From Phormidesmis priestleyi ULC007 (GTDB lineage Bacteria > Cyanobacteriota > Cyanobacteriia > Leptolyngbyales > Leptolyngbyaceae), in the NCBI RefSeq assembly GCF_001895925.1, contig NZ_MPPI01000006.1, positions 124,001 to 188,000 on the forward strand: a DNA stretch of 64,000 nucleotides. Reading direction: 5' to 3'. A program made the translations under genes and the position numbers. The notes under the pieces were generated by a model that saw only the letters and a program-made list of their open reading frames with translations, made no database searches and was not told where the DNA came from. Of the stretch, positions 1 through 8,996 are shown piece by piece (within the stretch, counting starts at the first letter, position 1; the number at the start of each line of letters is the position of its first letter).

Positions 1-182
1 TGAATCAATATGACGTTCACCGGGTTGGGTTTGACCCCGATACACTCGCTCTGTACCTTCAAGAAGTGGGGTTTGTAGACTGCACCCCGGTCAGCGAGTT
101 TGGTCTGTTTAACGATTGCAGTAGCATGAAAATTCTCGACAACTTGATCAGCGTCAATATGATCGCGACAAAGCCAGAATGA
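1..182 (+). CDS. SAM-dependent methyltransferase, C-terminal end only
   Basis: The window opens inside this gene. Fifty-nine residues are readable, ending at a TGA at 180-182. They show an H-x3-F-D element, a helix ending in LYLQEVGF, and a closing strand ISVNMIATKP. This order (His/Asp element, helix with a terminal GF, last strand) resembles the C-terminal third of class I methyltransferases such as those in glycan clusters. The SAM-binding half lies outside the window, so the substrate cannot be named. The family call rests on a short tail and is tentative. Confidence 0.5.
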   Translation, partial: NQYDVHRVGFDPDTLALYLQEVGFVDCTPVSEFGLFNDCSSMKILDNLISVNMIATKPE

Positions 183-264
183 GCGATCGTCCCTCCTTAG
201 TCAGTAGTCACGAGCCAACGCAAACCCGTATACTGATCTAGCCTCTCTGCTATGGATATAACTT

Positions 265-906
265 TTGGGTATTGATCTTCGCAGCTACGTCTATCTCGAC
301 AATTTGCAGCCTCAACACGCCGCTTACTTAGGCACCGAGGCGCTGGGCTTCTTACCCCTGCCCGGAGACGCTTCACTTTGGATCGAGATTTCTCCCGGCA
401 TCGAAATTAATCGCATTATGGATGTGGCAATGAAATCAGCCGTCGTGCGTCCCGGTGTGCAAATGGTCGAGCGGCTGTATGGACTGCTCGAAATTCACGC
501 TAGCAATCAAGGCGAAGTCAAAGCCGCAGGTCGGGCAATTCTCGATAGCATGGGCGTTCGGCAAAACGAAGGTCTAAAGCCGCGGGTGATTTCTAGTCAG
601 ATTATTCGCAATATTGATGCCCACCATACGCAACTGATCAACCGCACCCGTCGCGGCAACATGATTTTGGCAGGGCAAACCCTCTATGTTTTTGAAGTCG
701 AACCCGCCGCATTTGCCGCCCTCGCCGCCAACGAAGCCGAAAAAGCCGCCTTCATCAACATTCTGCAAATCTCGGCGGTGGGCAGCTTTGGGCGATTATA
801 TTTAGGTGGCGCAGAGCGAGACATCATGGCGGCATCTCAGGCAGTCGTGGCAGCGATCGAGAATGTCGCTGGGCGAGAGCATCCGACCGAGATGCGAAAG
901 GAATAG
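265..906 (+). CDS. BMC (bacterial microcompartment)-like two-domain protein
   Basis: This 213-residue protein appears to contain two similar alpha/beta units, about residues 35-100 and 140-205. The second reads [14 protein letters not shown] followed by an Ala-rich helix, [13 protein letters not shown], as in BMC shell domains. Related proteins are conserved across cyanobacteria, and I believe they are annotated as BMC-domain proteins. They are distinct from CcmK and CcmO, and their role is unsettled. The start is a TTG at 265; the reading [12 protein letters not shown] fits the family N-terminus as I remember it. An ATG at 252 is out of frame. The pentapeptide gene begins 3 bp downstream, so the two are probably co-transcribed. 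No other carboxysome gene is nearby. Confidence 0.55.
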   Translation: MGIDLRSYVYLDNLQPQHAAYLGTEALGFLPLPGDASLWIEISPGIEINRIMDVAMKSAVVRPGVQMVERLYGLLEIHASNQGEVKAAGRAILDSMGVRQNEGLKPRVISSQIIRNIDAHHTQLINRTRRGNMILAGQTLYVFEVEPAAFAALAANEAEKAAFINILQISAVGSFGRLYLGGAERDIMAASQAVVAAIENVAGREHPTEMRKE

Positions 907-909
907 AGC

Positions 910-1821
910 ATGGCAGACTCAAATCATCTCAGGCAGTTGCAGCAAGGTGCAGTGCCGTGGATTGAATGGCGATCGCAGCACCCGCAGATTCACCCCGACC
1001 TCAGCGAAGTTGACTTAAAGGGCGCAAATCTCCGAGGTGCAGATCTCAGTTACGTCAACTTAAAAAAAGCAGAACTCAGTTGGACAAAGCTAATTGCTGC
1101 CAATCTCAATGGGGCAATTCTCAATCAGGCATGTCTTTTCAAAGCCGAATTAATCGACGCAATGCTACAAAAGGCTGAACTAGTAGACGCTAGTTTGATC
1201 GCCGCCGATTTGCGAGGTGCAGATCTCCGCGATGCCAATCTGATTGGGGCAGATTTAAAAGGAGCCAACTTCGATCGAGCCGACTTAACCAGAGCCAATC
1301 TGATCGGCACCGAGCTTCGAGGCGCAAAATTTCGAGAAGCAGACTTCAGCGAAGCAGATCTGAGGCGAACCGATCTCAGCGAGGCAATGCTGCTCAACGC
1401 TAATTTTGCTCATGCAAATCTCAGCAACGCCAATCTCTATGAGGCAGAACTGATGGAGGCGCATTTTTACCATGCCGACTTGCAAAAGGCAAACTTGATG
1501 CGATCGCATCTCAGAAAAGCCTATCTATTCGCCGCAAATCTCAGCGCCGCAAATTTATCGAGTACAGATCTCGCTTGGGCAAACTTGAGTAAAGCAACCC
1601 TCACAGGCGCAGACTTAACCGGAGCCAATCTCAGAGGTGCAAACCTGACTGGGGCAGATTTGACTGGAGCGATATTGACGGCTGCTTGTTTAAGAGGCGC
1701 AAACTTAAGCAGAGCCAATCTCACCGATGCCAATCTCACCAATGCTGACCTTCGAGAGATCAAGCGCCACAAAACAATTCTCAGCAGAGCAATCATGCCT
1801 GACGGCGCAATTCAACCCTAG
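910..1821 (+). CDS. Pentapeptide repeat protein
   Basis: The protein has 303 residues. From about residue 35 almost to the end it is a run of A(D/N)LXX five-residue repeats, such as ANLRGADLSYVNL and ADLTGANLRGANL. The family folds as a right-handed quadrilateral beta-helix. A leader of about 30 residues (QLQQGAVPWIEWRSQHPQIHPDLSEVDL) precedes the repeats and is typical of cyanobacterial members. No signal peptide or extra domain is visible. Some pentapeptide proteins mimic DNA and inhibit gyrase, but most cyanobacterial ones have no known function. The gene starts 3 bp after the BMC-like gene and is probably in the same transcript. Confidence 0.93.
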   Translation: MADSNHLRQLQQGAVPWIEWRSQHPQIHPDLSEVDLKGANLRGADLSYVNLKKAELSWTKLIAANLNGAILNQACLFKAELIDAMLQKAELVDASLIAADLRGADLRDANLIGADLKGANFDRADLTRANLIGTELRGAKFREADFSEADLRRTDLSEAMLLNANFAHANLSNANLYEAELMEAHFYHADLQKANLMRSHLRKAYLFAANLSAANLSSTDLAWANLSKATLTGADLTGANLRGANLTGADLTGAILTAACLRGANLSRANLTDANLTNADLREIKRHKTILSRAIMPDGAIQP

Positions 1822-1863
1822 AAAATGCGAAGAGTTGCAAGGTTGCAGATAAAAACTTAGAAG

Positions 1864-1937
1864 GGCGAACGAGGGGACTCGAACCCCCGGATGGTGGTAC
1901 CACAAACCACTGCCTTAACCACTTGGCTACGCTCGCC
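1864..1937 (-). tRNA. tRNA-His (GTG)
   Basis: The minus strand folds as a complete cloverleaf. The acceptor stem has eight pairs (GGCGAGCG with CGTTCGCC), including the extra G(-1) opposite C73 that marks tRNA-His. The anticodon loop TTGTGGT gives GUG. The T arm carries GGTTCGAGTCC. CCA is not encoded. Two weak reading frames crossing this site are shadows. Confidence 0.97.
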
Positions 1938-2083
1938 ATCACGTTTATTAATATAGCAGTTTAGGTGACAAGTCAGCTAGATCTTTGGAGATGAGAACAA
2001 AACTTGTCCGATCGCGTCTAAAATTGTGGTTTCGCGTTAGTCAGCAGATTGTCTAACGCCTGTGGAGTGGGAATTGACCGCTT

Positions 2084-2467
2084 ATGAAGATAGTCAACCT
2101 GACAGCAGGGATTGTCGGAGTGTTGCTCTTAGTCGGGGCTGTGACGCTGGCAATCACTAACCCGAAACAAGAAGCGTTTGAAAATTTTGCAGTCCAGCGC
2201 ATTCGGGAAGATGCCTGCAAGAAGGCACCTTTAGGGCTGGCAAGCCAATGTCCAAAATTTGTGGATGACAATCAAGCCGAGATCAAAAAGGTGATTACTC
2301 GCAACACCGATCGCCAAGATTTTCTGCTATTTAGCTTTTATCAAACCGACTTATCAGTCCGGGCGATCGTGCCCGATTTAGCCTTTCTTCCCGGAATGCC
2401 GACCTACCACTTTGAGACAGTCGGCTTGTTTGGAAAATTCTATATATACGAAGCAAAAAAACGGTAA
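2084..2467 (+). CDS. DUF4359 family protein
   Basis: The protein has 127 residues and a hydrophobic N-terminus (about residues 4-24, IVNLTAGIVGVLLLVGAVTLAIT) followed by NP, which serves as a signal anchor or signal peptide. The rest is a small soluble domain with two Cys residues (ACKKAP, SQCPKF) that could form a disulfide, and a conserved-looking FYQTDLSVRAIVP...YHFETVGLFGKFYIY block. This matches DUF4359, a cyanobacterial family of unknown function. It is probably exported or membrane-tethered. A dispersed repeat starts 12 bp after the stop codon. Confidence 0.75.
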   Translation: MKIVNLTAGIVGVLLLVGAVTLAITNPKQEAFENFAVQRIREDACKKAPLGLASQCPKFVDDNQAEIKKVITRNTDRQDFLLFSFYQTDLSVRAIVPDLAFLPGMPTYHFETVGLFGKFYIYEAKKR

Positions 2468-2479
2468 TCAAATTCTTTT

Positions 2480-2651
2480 AACGTCAGTTCGATCAGGTCT
2501 TTCGCTTCATTGTAGAGGGCTTGTGTCTCCTAAATCCCCCATTCTGGAGGACTTCAGTCCCAATTTTCGTTTCAAAGTCCCTCACTTGTGGGGGATTTAG
2601 GGGGCTTTCCAGAGGTACAACCGCAGCACAGGATCTCGTCGAATTCACGTT
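2480..2651. repeat. Family A MITE-like element, copy 1
   Basis: This 172-bp element begins AACGTCAGTTCGA and ends TCGAATTCACGTT, which are near-inverted termini. Its middle is a long imperfect palindrome built from CCTAAATCCCCCATT and GGGGGATTTAGGGGG. It is flanked by CTTTT on both sides (2475-2479 and 2652-2656), a 5-bp target duplication. The right duplication overlaps the crcB stop codon. It has no coding capacity. Confidence 0.85.
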
Positions 2652-2654
2652 CTT

Positions 2655-3047
2655 TTATTTTCCAATTCTCGCCAGCATTGCACCGAGTTGGACAAAACCG
2701 ACTCCTAAAACAGCGCTGCCCAACCAATAGAAACTTGCGGCTGAAAAGTTTTGAGTTCTGAGCAGATTAAGGGTGTCCAATCCGTAAGTCGAAAACGTGG
2801 TGTAGGCACCCAAAAATCCGGTGGTTAACATCAGTCTAATTTCGGGAGATGTGGGCTGATCAACAAACAAAGTTGCCAAAAATCCCATTAAAAAACAGCC
2901 GCTTAAGTTGATCAAGAAAACCCCATAGGGAAATGAGATTCCGAAGCGCTGAACTGACCAAACGGTTAGGTAGTAGCGGCACAGAGCACCCGCGATCGCG
3001 CCGAGGCTAATGGCGATCGGCACTCGAATCGTCGGATCTTGCAGCAT
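2655..3047 (-). CDS. crcB: Fluoride channel CrcB/Fluc
   Basis: This is a 130-residue protein with four predicted membrane helices. CrcB exports fluoride as a dual-topology homodimer in the inner membrane. Family signatures are present: R24 in the GALCRY segment, N47 in [13 protein letters not shown], and the TTFSTY motif at 83-88 with the fluoride-coordinating Phe. Length is normal for the family. No fluoride riboswitch is recognisable in the short 5' region. The gene diverges from the Uma2 gene, and a family A repeat abuts its 3' end. Confidence 0.95.
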   Translation of the reverse strand: MLQDPTIRVPIAISLGAIAGALCRYYLTVWSVQRFGISFPYGVFLINLSGCFLMGFLATLFVDQPTSPEIRLMLTTGFLGAYTTFSTYGLDTLNLLRTQNFSAASFYWLGSAVLGVGFVQLGAMLARIGK

Positions 3048-3115
3048 TTACTATCGTCCTTTTGCCGAGAGAGTTCGACCTCTACAATAAGGGTAGTTTG
3101 TTGGAGAAGGCTGTC

Positions 3116-3880
3116 ATGCTTCAAACCGATCCGCCCCGATCGCCCAAAGACTATTTGCCGACGATGTATGACCTACCCAGCGAGAACCCGGAGGAACCTG
3201 GCTTGCCCGACGAGTTTCATTTGCTCCAGCCTCGCCTGCTTGCAGAAACCTTTCTGCCGCCCGACTATCTCAGTGAAGATACATTTACGGGTAGTGATCT
3301 CAATCTTTACTATGATGTGCGCCACACAGGTTGGTATGAGCGCCCCGATTGGTTTGGGGTCGTGGGCATTTCTCGACTCTATGAACAGCGCGATTTGCGT
3401 CTGAGCTATGTCACTTGGCAAGAAGGGGTCGATCCGATGGTGGTGGTCGAGCTACTTTCACCGGGCACTGAACGAGAAGATTTAGGGCAAACCCTGCGAG
3501 ATGTTGACCAACCGCCCACTAAATGGGAAGTTTACGAACGAATTCTCCGCATTCCCTACTACATTGTGTTCAACCGCTACAACGATGAGCTACAGGTATT
3601 TCGTCTCGAAGGAGGAAGCTATCACATTTTTGAAGCAACGCCACCCCGATTTTGGTTTGAAGAACTGCGATTAGGGCTGGGACTGTGGGAAGGCACTTAT
3701 CAAGGCATTGAGCGGCACTGGTTGCGCTGGTTCGATGCATTGGGTAATTGGATTCCGACTCCTTTGGAACGGCAAGTCGATCTCGTTGAGCAAGAACGAC
3801 AACGGACAGAAGAAGAACGACAACGATCGGAACGATTAATCGCCCAGTTACGATCGCTCGGCATCGAACCCGATCTTTAA
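3116..3880 (+). CDS. Uma2-family (DUF820) putative endonuclease
   Basis: I chose the ATG at 3116 because GGAG lies about 10 bp upstream and the protein then begins with the usual cyanobacterial N-terminus, ending LPTMYDLPSENPEE. The frame stays open upstream to a TTG at 3062. The protein has 254 residues. The Uma2 fold is a PD-(D/E)XK nuclease; visible elements are GVVGISRLYE, DPMVVVELLSPGTEREDLG (likely catalytic D-x(n)-E) and KWEVYERILRIPYYIVFN. The C-terminus is a charged EEERQRSERLIAQLRSLGIEPDL coiled tail. Cyanobacteria carry dozens of paralogs of unknown role. The 3' end overlaps the convergent peptidase gene by 4 bp. Confidence 0.9.
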   Translation: MLQTDPPRSPKDYLPTMYDLPSENPEEPGLPDEFHLLQPRLLAETFLPPDYLSEDTFTGSDLNLYYDVRHTGWYERPDWFGVVGISRLYEQRDLRLSYVTWQEGVDPMVVVELLSPGTEREDLGQTLRDVDQPPTKWEVYERILRIPYYIVFNRYNDELQVFRLEGGSYHIFEATPPRFWFEELRLGLGLWEGTYQGIERHWLRWFDALGNWIPTPLERQVDLVEQERQRTEEERQRSERLIAQLRSLGIEPDL

Positions 3881-4950
3881 TCAAGCGAGAAATCCTTTAG
3901 CGTGGGCACTCCCTCTAAAAAAGATCCCATCAATAACAAGCTCGTTTGGGTGTCGAGGTTTCCTGTGCTTTTGACACCTGACGATCGCTGAAACTCCCGC
4001 AAGGCTGATTTGAAATCTTGAGAGTTGGAATTCAAATAGCCCAAGCGCTTGAGATAATCAAGGGCTTGAATGTTCGTCAACAGAAGAATTTCATTAGGTC
4101 GAAAAATCGGCACGTATTGCTCTCGCCAAATTTGAGCAAATTCAGTCCGATCGAGCAGGTAAATTCTGCCACTTGAGGGATCGCCGATCGCCGCTTTATT
4201 TTCATTCATCGCTAACAGCGCCACCGCATGAGAGAGTTTGCGATGGCCGTCGATCAGCCAAACCCCCAACACACCCGGACGGTTAATTTGGCGCATTTGC
4301 TCCCAGGTGGGCGAGAGTTCAACACCGTTTAGACCCAATTTACGGGCTGCCACAATCAGTTGCGGCATCGTTGTGCCCATGCGACTCGTGCCTGCCAGCT
4401 TTGCGACACTGGTTTCGGTGGCTTCTTTGAGTTCCCATCGCTGCAAAACCGTTGCTAAAGCCGACGGCGCACAGCTACTCATCGAGGTTTGCTTAAAGAC
4501 TCCGTTGGGCTGCAAGTTGTTGAACAGATCACGGTAAATCGGAGTCAAGAAATAAGCTTCGGTTGTGGTGAATCCGCCGACTCCGATCGCGCCAAGCAGC
4601 AGCACCGTCAGAATTTGTTTACGAGCGGTTTTCGCCACGATCGTCAACGCCACCCCGCAAAACCCGATCAGCATCACCCGCATAATTGTCCAGGTGGTTT
4701 GCATCCCATAAACGCGCCAGGTCAGCGGAAAGATCTGCATCTGAGGAATGTTGAGCGCCAGAATCAGAAAGGTGACATAGATGCCGATAAACAGCAGCGC
4801 GATCGCATTTTGACCTTTAAATAAATCGTTTGCCGTTGCCCCGCGCCGCAGCAATAATCGCCCAACCCTATTTCCTCCTCGAAAGCATAAGATGCCTAAC
4901 CCGACCGTCACGAGCGCTTCTACCAGCATCCATCGTTTTTGTAGCAACAA
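3877..4950 (-). CDS. Membrane C39-like cysteine peptidase with peptidoglycan-binding tail
   Basis: This 357-residue protein has about four membrane segments (10-22, 48-67, 88-106, 112-130), then a papain-like C39 domain, then a C-terminal PG_binding_1-like unit (about 300-345, LDYLKRLGYLNS...FQRSSGVKSTGNLDTQTSLLL). Catalytic positions fit the family: C160 in SSCAPSALATVLQRW, H241 in SHAVALL and D257 in IGDPSSG. C39 domains usually cleave double-glycine leaders as part of ABC exporters, but here no ABC module is attached. The tail suggests it acts near the cell wall. The substrate is unknown. Confidence 0.8.
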   Translation of the reverse strand: MLLQKRWMLVEALVTVGLGILCFRGGNRVGRLLLRRGATANDLFKGQNAIALLFIGIYVTFLILALNIPQMQIFPLTWRVYGMQTTWTIMRVMLIGFCGVALTIVAKTARKQILTVLLLGAIGVGGFTTTEAYFLTPIYRDLFNNLQPNGVFKQTSMSSCAPSALATVLQRWELKEATETSVAKLAGTSRMGTTMPQLIVAARKLGLNGVELSPTWEQMRQINRPGVLGVWLIDGHRKLSHAVALLAMNENKAAIGDPSSGRIYLLDRTEFAQIWREQYVPIFRPNEILLLTNIQALDYLKRLGYLNSNSQDFKSALREFQRSSGVKSTGNLDTQTSLLLMGSFLEGVPTLKDFSLD

Positions 4951-4969
4951 CTGCCAGTCTAACCTTGGC

Positions 4970-5207
4970 GATCGTGAATTAAATAAACGTCAGTTCGACG
5001 AGTTTTTTCGCTTCGTCAAGCGCGGCTTCTGCTCCCTAAATCCCCCATTCGGGGGGACTTTGAACCGGAATCTTGGCTTGAAGTCCCCCAGTTTTGGGGA
5101 TTTAGGGGGCAGCCCAGATTGGCAACCGTAGCGAAAAGCTTCATCGAATTCACGTTAAATAAAGCAGAAATCTGTGTAAGGGCATGGCACTGCCGTGTCC
5201 ATTAGCG
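4970..5207. repeat. Family B repeat, interrupted by a family A element
   Basis: The left part, 4970-4985 (GATCGTGAATTAAATA), and the right part, 5157-5207 (AAATAAAGCAGAAATCTGTG through GGCATGGCACTGCCGTGTCC), together reproduce the uninterrupted family B copy at 12333-12390. The family A element fills 4986-5156. The shared AAATA is present once in the intact copy and twice here. Confidence 0.85.
4986..5156. repeat. Family A MITE-like element, copy 2
   Basis: This 171-bp element begins AACGTCAGTTCGACGAG and ends CGAATTCACGTT. It has the usual palindromic core (CCCTAAATCCCCC / GGGGATTTAGGGGG). It is flanked by AAATA at 4981-4985 and 5157-5161. It lies between the peptidase gene and aspS. Confidence 0.9.
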
Positions 5208-5362
5208 TCCACCGAACCCATCTGAATCGAAAACCGCTCAATTCCTGGCATAATGGGAAAGTTTTCACGATTTGTCAGAAAAACCTGTGATTCTAAAGCA
5301 CTGAGTTGCTGACGATCGTTAAACTTAAACTCATAAAGATCCCTCATCCTTCATCCTTTGCC

Positions 5363-7159
5363 ATGCGTAGCTACTATTGCGGTCAACTCCGAGCCAGCCA
5401 CATTGGAGAAACAGTGACCCTTTATGGATGGGTCGATCGTCGTCGGGATCATGGGTATGTGATTTTCGTCGATTTGCGCGATCGCAGTGGCACTGTTCAG
5501 ATCGTTAGCGACCCCGAACGAACTCCGGGTTCTTATCAACATGCAGGCGATCTGCGAAACGAATACGTCATCAAAATTGTGGGTCGCGTCACCAAGCGTC
5601 CTGATGAGTCGTTAAACTCTAAAATTGCGACAGGCGAAATCGAAATTTATGCAGACGAGATTGAAATTCTCAACGCTGTTCGTAAACAATTGCCGTTTCA
5701 AGTCTCGATGTCTGATAACGAAACGGTGCGAGAAGATTTACGCCTAAAATATCGCTATTTGGATTTGCGCCGAGAGCGGATGAGTCGCAACTTACAATTG
5801 CGTCATCAAGTGACTAAATCGATTCGTCGCTATCTCGAAGATGCTGAAGGGTTTATCGAAGTCGAAACGCCAATTTTGACGCGATCGACTCCCGAAGGTG
5901 CCAGAGATTATCTTGTTCCGTCGCGGGTGAATCCGGGTGAATGGTTTGCGCTGCCCCAGTCGCCGCAGTTGTTTAAGCAGATTCTCATGGTGTCGGGCTT
6001 TGATCGCTATTATCAAATCGCTCGCTGTTTTCGCGATGAAGATTTGAGAGCCGATCGTCAACCCGAATTTACTCAATTAGACATGGAAATGAGTTTCATG
6101 TCACAAGAAGAAATCATTCAACTGAACGAGGGTTTAGTCAGCCACATCTTCAAAACTATTAAAGGTGTTGAGATTCCGACCCCGTTTCCGCAGTTGACTT
6201 ATGCAGAGGCGATGGATCGTTATGGCTCTGACAAACCCGACACACGCTACGGCTTAGAGTTGGTAGATGTATCGGATATTCTCAAAAATTCTGGCTTTAA
6301 AGTCTTTGCTGATTCGGTCGCGAAGGGTGGCATTGTCAAAATTCTGCCGATTCCGGGTGGAAATGATGCCGTTTCTAATGTGCGAATTAAGCCGGGTGGA
6401 GACTTGTTTAAAGAAGCCGCAGAAGCCGGAGCGCGAGGATTAGCTTATATTCGAGTCCGTGAAGATGGCGAGATCGACACGATCGGAGCCATCAAAGACA
6501 ACCTGACCGACGAGCAAAAACAAGAGCTTCTCAGTCGCACCGGAGCCAAACCCGGACACCTGCTCTTGTTTGGAGCAGGAGACACGATCACGGTGAATAA
6601 AACGCTCGATCGTCTCCGTCAAGCCCTAGCACGCGAACTCGGACTGATCGACCCTGACAAAACTAACTTGCTCTGGGTGACAGACTTCCCGATGTTTGAG
6701 TGGAACGCTGACGAGAAGCGACTCGAAGCATTACACCATCCCTTCACCGCGCCCAAGCCCGAAGAGGCACACGACCTTAAAACGGCTCATGCTCAAGCGT
6801 ATGACTTAGTGTTTAACGGCTTTGAAGTTGGCGGCGGCAGTGTGCGGATTTACCAGTCCGATTTGCAAGCAAAAGTGTTTGAAACGATCGGGCTATCAAT
6901 CGAAGAAGCTCACAACAAATTCGGCTTTTTGTTAGAAGCGTTTGAGTATGGCACACCTCCGCATGGTGGCATCGCTTATGGACTCGATCGCTGGGTGATG
7001 TTGCTAGCAGGTGAAGAATCGATTCGCGATGCGATCGCGTTTCCCAAGACTCAGCAAGCTCGATGTCTGCTCACCAATGCGCCTTCTAGCGTCGATGACA
7101 AGCAACTCAAAGAGTTATATGTCACTTCAACTCATAAACCCAAACCTGGAGCGTCTTAG
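5363..7159 (+). CDS. aspS: Aspartyl-tRNA synthetase
   Basis: This class II synthetase charges tRNA-Asp. The ATG at 5363 gives [16 protein letters not shown], the standard bacterial AspS start; the frame extends upstream only through non-conserved residues. The protein has 598 residues, normal for the bacterial type with a GAD insertion domain. An N-terminal OB fold ([26 protein letters not shown]) is followed by motif 2 ([20 protein letters not shown]) and motif 3 ([15 protein letters not shown]). The GAD insertion lies roughly at 300-420. From sequence alone I cannot tell whether it also charges tRNA-Asn. Confidence 0.98.
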   Translation: MRSYYCGQLRASHIGETVTLYGWVDRRRDHGYVIFVDLRDRSGTVQIVSDPERTPGSYQHAGDLRNEYVIKIVGRVTKRPDESLNSKIATGEIEIYADEIEILNAVRKQLPFQVSMSDNETVREDLRLKYRYLDLRRERMSRNLQLRHQVTKSIRRYLEDAEGFIEVETPILTRSTPEGARDYLVPSRVNPGEWFALPQSPQLFKQILMVSGFDRYYQIARCFRDEDLRADRQPEFTQLDMEMSFMSQEEIIQLNEGLVSHIFKTIKGVEIPTPFPQLTYAEAMDRYGSDKPDTRYGLELVDVSDILKNSGFKVFADSVAKGGIVKILPIPGGNDAVSNVRIKPGGDLFKEAAEAGARGLAYIRVREDGEIDTIGAIKDNLTDEQKQELLSRTGAKPGHLLLFGAGDTITVNKTLDRLRQALARELGLIDPDKTNLLWVTDFPMFEWNADEKRLEALHHPFTAPKPEEAHDLKTAHAQAYDLVFNGFEVGGGSVRIYQSDLQAKVFETIGLSIEEAHNKFGFLLEAFEYGTPPHGGIAYGLDRWVMLLAGEESIRDAIAFPKTQQARCLLTNAPSSVDDKQLKELYVTSTHKPKPGAS

Positions 7160-7202
7160 GAGCGCGGATTCAATAGAGACGCGCTGTGTTCCAGTCCTTT
7201 CA

Positions 7203-7271
7203 GCCCCCTAAATCCCCCATTTTGGGGACTTTGAACAGATCTAGTTCCCCCAGAATTGGGGGTCAGGGGGC
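7203..7271. repeat. Family A repeat, core-only copy
   Basis: Only the palindromic middle is present (CCCCCTAAATCCCCCATTTT ... CCCAGAATTGGGGGTCAGGG), without the AACGT termini. It lies 43 bp after aspS. As a strong hairpin it may also act as a 3'-end structure for the aspS transcript. Confidence 0.7.
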
Positions 7272-7353
7272 GTATTTATACATTCAGCAACGCCAAGTAG
7301 GTTTCTCTAGATTTCACCCTGACATCTCCAGCAAGATTTAGCACAATAGTCTT

Positions 7354-8722
<1,369 letters not shown>

Positions 8723-8777
8723 CCAAGATGGGATTGCTATAGAATCGTAAGGGACTCATCTACCAGAAAATTTAGTT

Positions 8778-8951
8778 AACGTCAGTTCGATGAGTTTTCT
8801 CGCTTCGTTATTCAGCGCTTCAGCCCCCTAAACCCCCCAAAATTGGGGGACTTTGAACCTCAATTCTGGGCTTGGAGTCCCCCAGAATTGGCGGATTTAG
8901 GGGGCAGCCCGGATTGGCAACCGCAGCGAAAAGCTTCATCGAATTCACGTT
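8778..8951. repeat. Family A MITE-like element, copy 3
   Basis: This is a full-length copy (AACGTCAGTTCGATGAG to CGAATTCACGTT) with the palindromic CCCCCTAAACCCCCC core. The flanks TAGTT and AATGA do not match, so no target duplication is left. It occupies most of the gap between tocopherol cyclase and the histidine kinase. Confidence 0.85.
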
Positions 8952-8996
8952 AATGAGCATTTCTAGACTCGAATCAGTTTCACTCAATAGTTAACC

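Noticed and set aside
1125-1905. Several minus-strand frames rich in Ala/Ser/Arg
   Set aside because: They are antisense shadows of the pentapeptide repeat gene; their periodicity mirrors the repeats.
2521-2730. Plus-strand frames through repeats ending VPHLWGI or similar
   Set aside because: They are translations of the family A palindrome; the same peptide ending appears at 15880 and 47112.
2655-3115. Fluoride riboswitch upstream of crcB
   Set aside because: The 68-bp gap before the divergent Uma2 gene lacks the conserved fluoride aptamer elements.
5150-5347. 65-codon minus-strand frame upstream of aspS ([20 protein letters not shown])
   Set aside because: The first half looks protein-like, but the end is encoded by a family B repeat and no homolog is recalled. 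Not safe to call as a gene.
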